Origin: Eupeodes corollae
Lineage: Eukaryota > Arthropoda > Insecta > Diptera > Syrphidae
DNA: 64,000 nt
Assembly: GCF_945859685.1 (NCBI RefSeq)
Contig: NC_079149.1
Location: forward strand, 24,897,118 to 24,961,117
Direction of reading: 5' to 3'
The position numbers and the translations under genes were made by a program. Shown here in pieces: positions 11,557-22,989 of the stretch (positions are counted from its first letter, which is position 1; each line of letters starts with the position of its first letter). Below the pieces are notes generated by a model that worked only from the letters and a program-made list of their open reading frames with translations, was not told the DNA's origin and searched no databases.

Positions 11557-13186
11557 ACATAACAGTGGAAAGGTCCCTAATTAAATTAATTTTTTGATTG
11601 GAGTGTTTTGAGAAAGAGAAATAGTGTCGACTTAAAACTAATTAAATTATTTTTAATTAAGTTTTATAAAATTAAATTAAGAAAAGAATTATTGATTCAT
11701 TTTATCAACTTACAAAAAAATAAAATTAAATAGCGTTTATATTTTTGATTTAATGTTTTAAACAATGGAACAAAAAATATCATAAAACTAAATTATAGAT
11801 TTATTCTGTTTTCAATTCTTAGTTAGATGGAAGCTTAAAAGTGAAAGCGTTTTCATTCGGTCATTATATAAATAAAGATAAGAAAGGATTACTTAAATTT
11901 TAATTCAATTTAAAAAAAAAAAAAACAAGAACGATATCCCTTATTAACTTTCCAAAATTAAATCTCAATTTTTCGTATTTATATTTTATTAAATAGAGAT
12001 TACACAAACACATTGTTTTTTGTTTAGTGAAAACTACTTTTCCTAATATTTTAAGAGTGCATCCGTTTGTTTGTTTTTTTTTTTGTTCAAGTCTCTAAAT
12101 TATAAATAAAATCTATTTAAATTTAACTTTAATCCAATAAAATAACTTTTTTCTAATAAACTTATTTAGCTCATTTATTTAAGTTTCATTTTTTGTTTAT
12201 TTCACAAAAAGGTACTTAACCGACTTTAATATTGAAAATACACATAATAAGAAATTTTGCTTGGATATTAAGAACATTTTTGCTTGTTTTGAATGTAGTG
12301 ATGTCCGTAGAGAAAACAATATCAAAATAAATTCTGAGTAAAAGGAATAAAAGAAAAAAAATCTAATTTCAATGTCTCCAGTGTGTTAATTGAGTTTGAA
12401 ACATATTTTCGAGGTTTTGAAATAGGTCTTCATAGCCAAGTAAACAAAATATCAACAAAAATAAATTGAACGGAACAATATTTGATGGGATTCTTTTCTA
12501 AGAAAACACCTTCATCCTCACACTTTGATATTTATTTAAAGAAGATCATTTATGGAGACTTTATGGGAAAAAATACCAAGAAATTATAAGAAGTCTTCTT
12601 GGACAGAGAAGACTGATTTTGTTTACACCAAATATTGCAGAATATTTGTTCTTGATTTTGGTTATAATTATTGAGTTATTCTGTCATTGACAAAAGAAAA
12701 GACAAAAATATATTTTTTTAATGTAATAGGGTTGGAAAAAGTTTTGATTGTTATACGTTTCTTAAGTAATTTCGACTGAGAAAAAACTGTCTGCTAATTA
12801 TTTTTTAAATTCATATCAATTTGACAAATAAAATTATTAAAGTAAATAGAAAGGAAATTGAAAACAAAAAGCTGATACATTTGCTGAGAATTTCACACAT
12901 GTCATGCTCAAAGAAGTTAGAAGCATGTTATCTAATAAAATATCACCAGGTCGTGAGTTAAATAACTTGAATAGCCTTCAAAAATCTCCATTTGCTTTAA
13001 ACTAAGATACGAGTATGTACACCATCATTTTACGATGACAGAAATCACTAGTAGACCTTAATAAGCTTAGCCATCAACAAAAGTAATATCTTAAAGACCA
13101 CTATCGCAAATACGAATCATAGCAAATATTTAGGAAAAATTGGTGCTGAAAATCCACACCGAAAAGAAATAAAACGAAAGTGCCTA
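11557..13186. other. AT-rich interval, no gene seen
   Basis: Only short chance ORFs and poly-A/T tracts are present. No repeat copy was recognised. Confidence 0.5.
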
Positions 13187-14158
13187 AATGCTACCCACAC
13201 TGATAACTTCCTATCCCGTCGAAAACCAATTTTTAACAATTTCAATAGCATTTCTTAAATTGTTTTATTTCTTATACAAACAAATACAAATTGGATGAAC
13301 GAAACTAATTTTAAGTCAATATTGTCTATTATTCGCGTGATATGGAGAACCGAACATCAATTTTTATCAAATTTTTGTACAATTTATTCTAGGTTTTATT
13401 TTTTTATGAAAAAACGGACTGTTGAATTTTTACTGAAAATTCACTGAATGTCGAAAACAATATATTTTGTGTTGACAAAAATTAATTTAAGGCCAACATT
13501 TTTAATTTTTGAAAAGATATTTGAGTCGAAAGTAAATTTTAACAAGGTTTTAGTATTGGTTTTTTTAAAGGTTTTTATTTTTTGTAAAAAATACTGTCAA
13601 CTCGATTTTTTTCAAAATTTTGTCAGATTTTAAAAACATTATTTTCGTTGCATAAAATTATTTTGGAGATAAAATCTTTTTTTCTTAGTGAAATATTCGG
13701 GGTGACAAATACTTTTTTTAGTTGATTGGATTTTTTTTTTTCAAAAATATACCAAACTAGTATACACTCTACAATATGTAATTTAAAATTTATTTCAAGT
13801 CTGTAGCGTTATTGATTCTTGAAATATTTTGGGTTAACCAATATTTTCACCTTTTTTTAAATTGCTTTATTAAAAAACCACCCATTAAATTTTGTTAAGA
13901 GTAATTTCTGCATCTTTCTGCATTATTGTCTGTAGAACAACATTTATTTGAAGTCGATATCTCTTCTGCTTATGGACGACGAAAAAACGTCGCGAACATA
14001 CGGACATACGGACGTTATAACGTACTAGCACAAACGTGCACAGACATCTCTCTAAAAATCTTTTATTTCGACTCTAGGGACTATGAAACGTCGAGAAATA
14101 TCAAAATTTTCAATTCGACTAATGGGACGATGCCAATAACTTCCTATGAGAAGTTAAA
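13187..14158 (+). repeat. Dispersed repeat family A, copy 5
   Basis: The copy begins within the family start (GCTACCCACACTGATAACTTCC), has one internal unit (phrase near 13513), and carries the full 3' block with the CGAACATACGGACATACGG simple-sequence stretch. The terminal hairpin is slightly mismatched (AACTTCCTATGAGAAGTT, 14138-14155). It forms the left half of a duplicated block with the RT remnant that follows. Confidence 0.75.
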
Positions 14159-14725
14159 AAGAAAACAAATTTCAAATCATAAGTTGAGTTTAGTAATAAA
14201 CATACCGCGATATGGATGTGAGTTTAAAAGCACTTTTAGATAAACAAGTATGCTAGGGTTTGACACTTTGGAATTGAGTACAAACTGCAAAACGAGTCTA
14301 ACCTAGCAATACGATAAGATATACTGACATCATTCGGTAAAAAACAACTCTTAAAAGTAGTATATGACCACAATTATTCGGAACTAAATACATTCAAAGT
14401 CGGCGTACCACAAGGAAGTGTAATAGGGCCAACGTTTTTTCCTTTAAACGAAAGGAAATTTTGGTTTGAACGCAATTATTGGCACTTTTGTTGATGATAG
14501 TGCAATATTTATGCCACGTAGATCTGTTAAGATGGCTATACAAACATTTTTAAAAGATATCTATAAACGAAACGTGAAATTTAAATAAATTTTGTACAGA
14601 AACCCTAGTTCACACAGGACTGTAGGGCCACCTTAAGTAAGTAAGTTTACAGAAGAAGTGGTTAAAAAACACGCTGTATCATACAATCATCGACGAAATT
14701 GAGACATTCTTAAATGTATGATACT
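14159..14725 (+). mobile_element. Jockey-like RT remnant, duplicate 1
   Basis: Positions around 14385-14435 read TFKVGVPQGSVIGPTFF, the reverse-transcriptase motif with the conserved PQGSV. Around 14480-14510 FVDDSAIFMPR reads as the catalytic YADD-type motif in altered form. Frames are broken. The sequence is collinear with 15763-16255. Within it, 14604-14646 is a separate small insertion of an RTE-like 3' end. Confidence 0.65.
14604..14646 (+). mobile_element. Very short RTE-like 3' end insertion
   Basis: The segment reads TTCACACAGGACTGTAGGGCCACC and then TTAAGTAAGTAAGT, matching the last bases and tail of the RTE-like element at 53.2 kb. It is absent at the equivalent place in the sister copy (near 16165), so it postdates the duplication. 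Confidence 0.6.
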
Positions 14726-14853
14726 AAAAATCCACCTTCATACGCTGATATTAATTGAGAAGGATTGGTCTTGATTAAGTTCCCTAAGAGTCTCACACTA
14801 ATCTGTACCGATCCTTATCAAGAATCTATACATAATATGAAATCTTAAGAAAA

Positions 14854-15762
14854 GAGGCTGGGATGCGACCCACACTGATAACTTCCCATCCCGTCTGTCG
14901 ATTTGTCTTGCTTAAAAGTTTGTCTAAATGTACTCGTATCAATTTTTACCAAATTTGCGTACTATTTTTGTAGATTTTATTTTTTATGAAAAAACGGACT
15001 TTTGGATTTTAATATAAAAATTACTGAATATCGAAAACAATATTTTCTGTCAAATAAAATAAGTTTGAAGCCAATATTTTTAATTTTTGAAAAGCTATTT
15101 GACTCGAAAGTTAATTTTTACACAGTTTTAGTCTTGTTTTTTTTTAGGTTTTTATTTTTTGTAAAAAAAACTGTCAATTTGATTTTTTTCAAAATTTTAT
15201 CAAATGTCAAAAACATTATTTTTCGTTGCACAAAATTGTTTTGGAGATGAAATCATATTTTATTCGTAAAATTTTGGAGGTTACAAATTTTTTTTCAGTT
15301 TTTTTGATTTATAAAAAAAACCGTTAAGTGGAATATTTTTCAAAAAATAAACTTGTTTGGTATCATGTTACAATACATTATATAAAATTTAATTCAATTC
15401 TCTAGCGTTTTTGGTTCGTAAGATATTTAGGGTTAACCAAAATGTTCACCTTTTTTTCAAACTGCTATGGTAAAAAAACCACCCACGCGATTTTCTTGAG
15501 AGCGCTTTCTGCATCTTTCTGCCTTATTATCTGTATAACAAAATTTATTTGAAATCGATATCTATCCTGGTTCTTGAGCTATGGACAACGAAAAAAACGT
15601 CGCGAACGTACGGACGTACGGACGTACGTACACACGCACGCACAGACATCTTTCTAAAAATCTTTTATTTCGACTTTAGGGACCTTGAAACGTCGAGAAA
15701 TGTCAAAATTTTCAATTTGACAAATCGGACCCATTACAATAACTTCCTATGCGAAGTTAAAA
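14854..15762 (+). repeat. Dispersed repeat family A, copy 6
   Basis: The full start GAGGCTGGGATGCGACCCAC is present, with GATAACTTCCCATCCCGTC next to it, one internal unit (phrase near 15090), the 3' block with CGTACGGACGTACGGACGTA, and a terminal hairpin with one mismatch (15740-15757). It is the right half of the duplicated block. Confidence 0.8.
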
Positions 15763-16255
15763 AACTAATTTCGAATGAAAAGTTTAGTATTACTAAACAT
15801 CCCACGATAGGTCAAGTATACGGATGTGAGTTAATAGGCACTTGAAGATAAACAATTATGCTAAGGTTTGACACTATGTTAAGTACAAACTGCAAAAACA
15901 GAACTTTCCAGGCAATGCTTTACAAAATACTGGTAAAAACCATTTCTTAAAATTAGTGTACGACCAAAATTATTCGGAGCTTAACAAATTTAAACTCGGA
16001 GTACTGCAAAGAAGTGTCCTAATGCCAACCTTTTTCACTTTATACACAAGAAATATTTTGGTATCAACGCAATTATAAGCACTTTTCAGTGATGCTACAT
16101 AAGTCTGTTAATAAGGCTACACAAAAATTGTAAAAGAAATCTATAAACGAAACGTTAACTTTAAATGTTAATGTTTACAGAAGTAATTAAAAAAACACGC
16201 TTTGTCATACAATCACCAACATAATAGAGACAGTCATAAATGTATGACAAATTGT
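15763..16255 (+). mobile_element. Jockey-like RT remnant, duplicate 2
   Basis: The sequence is collinear with 14159-14725, including ACGGATGTGAGTT, TATGCTAAGGTTTGACACT, CCAAAATTATTCGGAGCTTAA and AAACACGCTTTGTCATACAATC. The RT motif is more decayed here (TPQRSVL-like, CTGCAAAGAAGTGTCCT). The RTE tail seen in the sister copy is missing. Confidence 0.6.
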
Positions 16256-17628
16256 TTTTTTTTTATTACACTGTCTTATGTTAACTCGACCTAAAGATAC
16301 GGTCGTCGAAAAATGGTATCAAAATTGCATATAATTTGAAAATATTTGTATTTATATTCTGTATTAACGTTTTTTTAACGTTAAGCATAGCCCAATGTCA
16401 ATGTTTAAAATTCAAAAAGTTGGAACAATAATTTTATTAAGTTTAAATGGAAATTTAATAGGACTTTATATGTCATTGGAGCCTCCGGTAGATTCCCAAA
16501 AAATAATCTAGGGATAATCAATCACACGACCCAGACGACCACCATTCCTCTATGCATATGAAACTTCGTTTGCGTTGAATTTGAAAAATAAGTTGATTCC
16601 TACACCGTGCGTCGGCTGTGTTGCTTGGGACAACATCCTTGTGTCAGTCTATTCAATCGATCAAAGAATAACGTTCCGAAATGTCTCGTATAAGTAAATA
16701 TTCAAAAGTCTGTTAAGTTACGGTCATTTTCATCAATCAGAAAAAGAAAATGCCTCAATGATATCACCGAAACATGAAAACCACTCCAAGCTGTTAACTT
16801 TTATGAATACTTTATCCTTTTTTTGGATCATTATGATGATTTTCAATGTACAAATAATCCATATTTGTTGAAGGACATGATTATCAGCAACAAAATTAGC
16901 TTCAACTTTGAAGACATTAACACTGTCATCAACTTGATCCTTAAAGTTTTGATAATACACACAAATTTTAATTAGACCTATCGAATGTTTTTGAAATAGT
17001 CAATATGGCATTAGTTTAAGGGTCCTTGCAAAAATAAACAAAAAACATTCTCAAGAACTATGATGTTTTGTTTTTGTATTTATTGATTTGTGAAGAAATG
17101 AGAAGAACATGAGAAAGTGCTTCACAATTTTTCTGCTGAAATATCAATCGCCATTGAATGGAATTCACGCATAATCAACTCTTCTTTTTATTTAAGATAT
17201 CAAGTATCTTTTCAAAACCATACTCTCCAGAAATCAACAAAAGTGTTTTTCTTTTTTCTATTGATGTTGAATTCAGAAAATTCCAAGAATTTCCTTACAA
17301 GTTTCCAGTATTGAACTCTTTCAAGTTTATTTGTACGATAGAATCACATATCCTTAATGGTTTCTTATTTATGAACAAGACCCAAAATAATAACAAAATT
17401 ACTTGAAATCAAGTTGTGTATTTAAACTTAGTAAAAGTAAAAACAACAAAATATGAAATTACTTTTCAATCTTTTCAACATCACTGCAATTTTAATAATT
17501 TCCATACAAATTTCAAAACAACGACAAATAGTTTAAACACAAAAAAATAAAATAATTTAATCATCAAATATACATTTTTATTTATGTACATCGTTGTGAA
17601 TAAGTAAATAAAAATAATAAAATTTTAC
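16256..17628. other. Non-coding interval
   Basis: No gene or element is recognised. Segments at 16470-16680 are a little less AT-rich but closed in all frames. The overlapping small ORFs at 17117-17406 show no family features. Confidence 0.45.
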
Positions 17629-17784
17629 CTCCTTGCCAACGTGATTTCCTTTGCCTTTAATACTGTTATTTTCACTGCCAAATCCATTTAGATTTAAATT
17701 CGAATTAATCGATATATGATTTTCAATTTTTGTTTTATTTTTCGAGTCTGTACTTAAACGAACACTGGACCATTTTTCCGTTGC
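17629..17784 (-). CDS. Possible internal coding exon, 52 codons, product unknown
   Basis: On the minus strand 52 codons are open and exactly bounded by splice-like dinucleotides: AG immediately before GCAACGG (upstream side, 17785-17786 on the plus strand) and GGAG|GTAAAA at the downstream side. The reading begins ATEKWSSVRLSTDSKN and ends KGKGNHVGKE. It is polar and Asn/Ser/Lys-rich with no known domain. The length (156) is a multiple of three, so the exon could be included or skipped without shifting frame. Against it: the acceptor lacks a pyrimidine tract, and AT-rich DNA gives chance ORFs of this size. I do not recognise the protein. It could belong to the same minus-strand gene as the exon at 60.64-61.94 kb, but that would need an intron of about 43 kb. 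Confidence 0.3.
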
Positions 17785-18786
17785 CTATATTTATTATTAT
17801 ATGTGTTTTTATTTTTATATATAATTTTGTATATGATTTAAAATTATGAATGATTTTGAGAGAGTTATTTTTTTTGTTTTGTTTTAATATTGAATTAAAT
17901 ATTGATGTAAGTAATTTTCACAGTTGATTTATTTTTAAATTGATATTTTAAATTAACTTGCTATTTTATTTTTGCATTTGCATTTAACAATAACAACATT
18001 AACAACAAACAAAATAAAAGTAATAATAAAAACAAAATTTTTCAATAACGAAAATACTATTTAAAAAATTGATAAAAATTAAAAAAAAACACTCAAAAAG
18101 CATTCAATGAAACATCTATTTTTAAAATACCTACTTTGAATTTGATTAAAGCGTTAACATTGAATTTATATATGTATAAGTTAAAGGTTAAACTTTTTAT
18201 AGTTGTTTAAGTTATTAAATTAGGTTTTTTTTTGATTTTCATAAGGGTTGAGCATACCTAAGCCAAGTTTTCTATTATTGTGTATAATTGAGAGCTTAAA
18301 AAACAATTTAACGAAGTTAAAAATACACATTTTTGCTGCGATTTTTGACCTTTTGAACTATGGACTATGGAATACTTAAGCTCAAGTATAATATTCATGT
18401 TGTAAACTTGTGCGTTACATTATATACATAATGTCGTGGTTTAAATGTTAACATCAAGAGTACTCGTAGAATTCTAAATAGTTTTTTAAGCAGGCATATG
18501 GAGCTGGAGGTATGGAGGACAATATAACATTCATTTTTAATGCACAACAATTGTTAAGAGAAAAGTCATTTAAGTTAAGTTGAGAGAATATTAAAAACAA
18601 GGATTAATGACATCAAATTATACTATTAGCCACATTCATTTACACATAAAACACTATGCACACACATTCTACACACATACTCATATGCTCCTTGATCATA
18701 TACTCGTACTTATGTAGCATATTATATACAGTTTTATATTTGATTAGTGTTAAAACACAAGAAATTTAAGAAAAAACTATGCACAC

Positions 18787-18888
18787 CGCGTATAGCATTT
18801 CTTCCATTCCGTTTCCATTCGTGGTCGTGGTCCTGGCCCGGGCGCCATTATCATCAGTGATGATGGTGTGCTGTAAAGGTTTGCTCAT
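18787..18888 (-). CDS. Possible first coding exon, product unknown
   Basis: This is one of the few GC- and CpG-containing islets in the left half. On the minus strand ATG at 18888-18886 opens MSKPLQHTIITDDNGARART, continues through a Thr/Asn/Gly stretch to MEEMLYA, and meets a weak donor-like CGCG|GTGTGC. Phase 0 would join it in frame to the exon candidate at 17.6 kb. A GA-rich, promoter-like tract lies just upstream on this strand. Weak points are the poor donor and the lack of any recognised homologue. It may equally be 5' untranslated or regulatory sequence. Confidence 0.2.
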
Positions 18889-18930
18889 TATTCCTGCAAG
18901 TTGGTTTGTTTTTTTTTCTAATATTTAAAC

Positions 18931-19005
18931 ATCGAGAGAGTGAGAGACAAGACAATGAGCAGGAGAGGGGGAATGTGTGAGAGCGAGAGAGACAGAAGGA
19001 GTAGA
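18931..19005. promoter_or_regulatory. GA/CT-rich tract, possible GAGA-type promoter element
   Basis: There are repeated GAGAG motifs on the plus strand (CTCTC on the minus) over about 75 bases, next to the GC-rich islet at 18.79-18.89 kb. Clusters of GAGAG are typical of promoters bound by GAGA factor in flies. The link to a minus-strand start is inference. Confidence 0.25.
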
Positions 19006-19020
19006 AAAGAGAAATGAAAT

Positions 19021-20769
19021 CCTTGAACTTTAAGTGGTTAAGTGGTATATAGTTTTGTTTTCTTTTTGTGGGGGCGAAGATTTTTCATTCTATTGTTTTA
19101 TTTTTTCTTCTAGTTTATAGCACTCACCGAAATGCATAGAACTATACATACTTTGGTGAAGCAGCTTTATGTGCATAACGCCGGATGATATACCCCAAAC
19201 CCAGTCCAACTCAACTCAAGCCCAATGGGTGTTGGCTGCTGCTTTTTAGAATCAAGAGATATGCATAAATGGTGGAAGATTTAAGTGTAATAGTCGCCAC
19301 GAGTTTTTATTTTCTTTTAAACAATTAGATAAATCCACAATTCGTCATGGACAACAAAAAATAAAATAAAATAAAATTGAGAGGAATGGAAATGGGGGAG
19401 AAATATAAATAAATGTTTGAGATATTTAAATATTTTTTTGTTTATTTCGTTACTCAAAAAGAAGGCGGTCTTTTTAAGAGAAGTTTTTTTTTGCTGAATA
19501 AATTTTATTTAACTATACTTAGGAAAGTACAGGTTACATAAATATTTAAAAGATTTTATTCCATGTATAATTTGAAGACAAAGGAAGCTTCTTACAGTCA
19601 ATGGCATAATATTGACACAATTCTATATACAAGCTTCAGGTACGAGTATCTTATTTGTTTAACAAAGTGAAAGTAAATTATTTTATTATTCTATTAACAA
19701 GACGACAGTTGGAATATTTTATGTTTTTTTTTTTAAAGTTTTGAAACAATTTGTTTTTCTTTTCTATAAGGTAAAAAGCTACCCAAAGTCATTAAGTAGG
19801 GTTTTGAAGAATTTTCCAATGTTTTGAGGTTTAACAGGCTTGGAATAAGTAAAATTAAATATTATCATGTTGTCAATGTCACTTTAAGTATCTGAAAATA
19901 ATTAAAGTTAGTTTCAAAAATACATTGAAACATGGTAGAATTTAACCCTGTTACTTTTTAAACCCCCATTGATTTTTGTGTGAGTGAGATTCATAGATGT
20001 CCTTACTTCTGATTTGATTGTTTTTTTTTTACCAAACTTTATAAAATGTTTGGTTATTCTTGTTTTGTGGAATTAAATTAAATTTGTTTGATTAAAAAGT
20101 TATGAACAATCTAAATGAAAATTATTGCAAAAAATTTCAGGTACAGGTATGTACAATCTACATATTGTACAGTTATCAGGTAAGAATTCATTTAAGTACA
20201 TGTAGGTGTTTAAGGTGTATAGGACGTGTGTTACCTATGTACACATGTTTTTTTTACGTGATCAAAAAGTTTAAATTGCTGTCGGAAATTTTCATGTAAG
20301 ACAACTTAACTTAGCCTTGATCCTTTTGGCAATTGGATTTTTATTTTATTTTTTGGTTTTAATTTTATTTATATAACTTCGGGGAAAAGTTTGTCAAGTC
20401 TTATCAAAAGAATTCTTATCTTAAGAGTTAAATTTTCATATCATGAATTTTTCAGAAAAAATAAAAAAAACACTTATGTTTGTTTGTTTGTTTCTTCCTA
20501 CATATGTATGTTTAAAAAGTTTGAAAATCTGGAATGATTTTTTTGTGGTTGCATAACATAGAGATTTAAAGGTTAAAATAATTAAATTTATTAAGGGTTG
20601 AGACCTTAACTTAAGGCAGCTTACATTTGATCCCGATTTTTATTTGATTGATTGATTATGAAGTGGTCTGATCATTGTGGGTTCCAGAACGCTGGTAACC
20701 AATTTTTTTTAACTCAAATTTTAGTTATGGATTCGCATACAATTTGGCTTACCAAAAGAAATTACAAAA
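19021..20769. other. Non-coding interval
   Basis: No coding region is recognised. There are simple-sequence pieces, including a GTTTGTTTGTTTG run near 20478. Confidence 0.45.
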
Positions 20770-20770
20770 A

Positions 20771-22461
20771 GGAGCTGCGATGTGAACCCCACTGATAACT
20801 TCCCATCCCGTACGTCGATTTGTCCTGCTTAAAAGTTTGTAGGTTTTTGTATTAAGTTAATAAAGTTGTCAGTTGAATTATTTTTAAAAATGTTAGAATT
20901 AGCAACAATATTTTTCATATAAAGAAATAGTTAAGTTTGAAAATCCAGTTTTCTTAGATAGATTTTTAGTCGAAAACAAATTTTTACCAATTTAAGTGGC
21001 ATTTCTTAAATTTTTACAAATTGGGTGAATAAAATTAATTTGAGAGATATCAAGAACCGAACATCAATTTTAACCCAATTTGTTTACTATTTTTTGTAGA
21101 TTTTATTTTTTTTATAAAAAAACGGACTGTTCCGATAATTTTTATAAAAAAACTAAATTTCGGAAATAATATTTTCTGCGAAATAAAAAAAGTTTTAAGA
21201 AAGTATTTTAAATTTTTTAAAAAGCTATTTGAGTCGAAAGTAAATTTTACCAAGTTTTAGTATTGTTTTTTTTTAGGTTTTTATTTTTTGTAAAAAAACT
21301 GTCAATTAGATTTTTCTCAGAACTATACTGAATATTGATAACAATATTTTTTAAAAGCTACAAGTAGTTTGAAGCCAATATCTTTAAGTTTAAAAATGAT
21401 ATTTGTGTCGAAAATAAATTTTTACCATCTTTTATTATTTTTTGCTTTAAGTTTTTATTGTTCGTAAAAAAACTGTCAATTCGATTTTTCTCAAAATTCT
21501 TCCGAATGTTGAAAACCATATTTCTTATAAATGAAAATTAGTTGCAAGCTATAATCTCAAGTTTTTCAAAAGATATTTCAGTCGAAATTCAATTTTTACC
21601 AACTTTTTTTTAATTTTTTTGTTTAGATTTTTATTTGTTGTAAAAAAATTGTCAATATTATATACAATATTTCTTATAGGATAAATTAAATAAAAAGTCA
21701 TAATCTTAAATTTTTGAGAAGATATCTATGGCGAAATTCAATTTTTACCAACTTTGAGAAATGATTTTCTTAAGGTTTTAATTAAAAAATAAAAACTGTC
21801 AATTCGATTTTACTCAACATTTTACCAGACAATGAAAATGTTTTTTTTCGTTGCACACAATTATTTTAGGGATAATCATTTTTTATTCGTTAAATTTTCG
21901 AAACAGCATTTTTTTTAGTTTTTTTCGATTTATAAAAAAACGTTTATTAGATTTATCCACAAATATATTCGTTTGGTATCACTTTACAATTTATCGTATG
22001 AAATTAAATTGAAGTCGCTAGCGTCATTGGTTTGTGGGATATTTTGGGTTAACCAAAATGTTTTTCTTTTTTTTAAACTCCTATGGTAAAAAAAACCAGC
22101 CACGAAAATTTCTTGAGAGCCCTTTTTGCATCTTTTTGCTTTATTAAATTTGCATAATTAAATTTAAGAAAACAAATTTATTCGTCGCGAAAAAAATTAT
22201 AGTTGATACGAACTTTCAAACTTTATTCGCGTTCCACATAATCCACACTCGCAACGAATAAAATAATCGCGCGTACTTAACCTAAAAAATCATTCTTATT
22301 TTGGTTTCGGTGGTGAATGGTGTTCGGCTGTGGCTTCATTCGCGACGAATTAAAAACTCTCATGTGAAAGAAATGTCAAAATCGACGAATATTCGTTCAT
22401 TCGTTGGTCGTTGGTCGTGCTCATGTGAATAGTACTTTACAATAACTTTCTACCGGAAGTT
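20771..22461 (+). repeat. Dispersed repeat family A, copy 7 (longest, with insert)
   Basis: The start is a mutated family start (GGAGCTGCGATGTGAACCCC) followed by GATAACTTCCCATCCCGTAC. The middle has four unit-type phrases near 21230, 21405, 21572 and 21730, spaced about 160-175 bases. The 3' block runs through GAGAGCCCTTTTTGCATC. At about 22170-22435 the usual 3' block is replaced by a CG-containing segment with ATTCGTCGCGAA (22180-22191) and its reverse complement (22339-22350). The family terminus AACTTTCTACCGGAAGTT closes it (22443-22460). Confidence 0.7.
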
Positions 22462-22740
22462 AAAAAAAAAAGTTTTTAAGATATTACCCTTAAAAAAAAC
22501 GAAAGCAAGTAAGGTTCTATCTTCTGTATTTTCAGTATTATATGAAAGTTTTTGTAAATTCTCATTACCTATGTGTAAACCCATAAAGAAACGCTAACAA
22601 AATGTATTATAAAACAATTTTAAAAAGGAAATTAATTTTTTGTATTACAATTCTTCTGTAGATCAGGCTTTTAAAACATATTACAAAAATATATAAATAA
22701 TGTTAAATGGTGTTTATATCGAAGTTTAGAAGGCGCACAG

Positions 22741-22985
22741 AAAACCCGCATTTATACTTTGAAAAGTCGATACACTTAAAACGAATCACTGTTTGGTGCA
22801 GATTTTGGTCCAGAGGCATAATTGGGTAATTTTTCTTCGAAAATTAGCCAGGAGTGGCTGTTAAAGTCAATGTCGATCGTCATCGGGTCATTTAGAACGA
22901 ATTTTCGTTCACAACAATTGGAGAGGAGGATATTGACAACATTTGGTTTCCATAGGAAGGCGCTAAGCGCCACACAGCCAAAGGT
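22741..22985 (+). mobile_element. Mariner transposase fragment
   Basis: Readings in mixed frames give KRITVWCRFWSRGIIG at about 22776-22826, FFFEN near 22835, VKVNVDRHRVI near 22864-22890, TTIGEEDIDNIW near 22911-22948 and KRHTAKG near 22965-22985. All are in the order of the central mariner transposase domain. The 5' and 3' parts are gone. Stops interrupt the reading. Confidence 0.6.
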
Positions 22986-22989
22986 ATAC

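Noticed and set aside
3569..15850. Recurring ORFs with DLETSRNVKIFNLTN-like readings as a conserved protein family
   Set aside because: They arise because the non-coding family A 3' block repeats; frames and starts differ and contain stops between copies.
18650..18700. CA-rich run as a regulatory element
   Set aside because: It is ordinary simple sequence without a recognisable motif.
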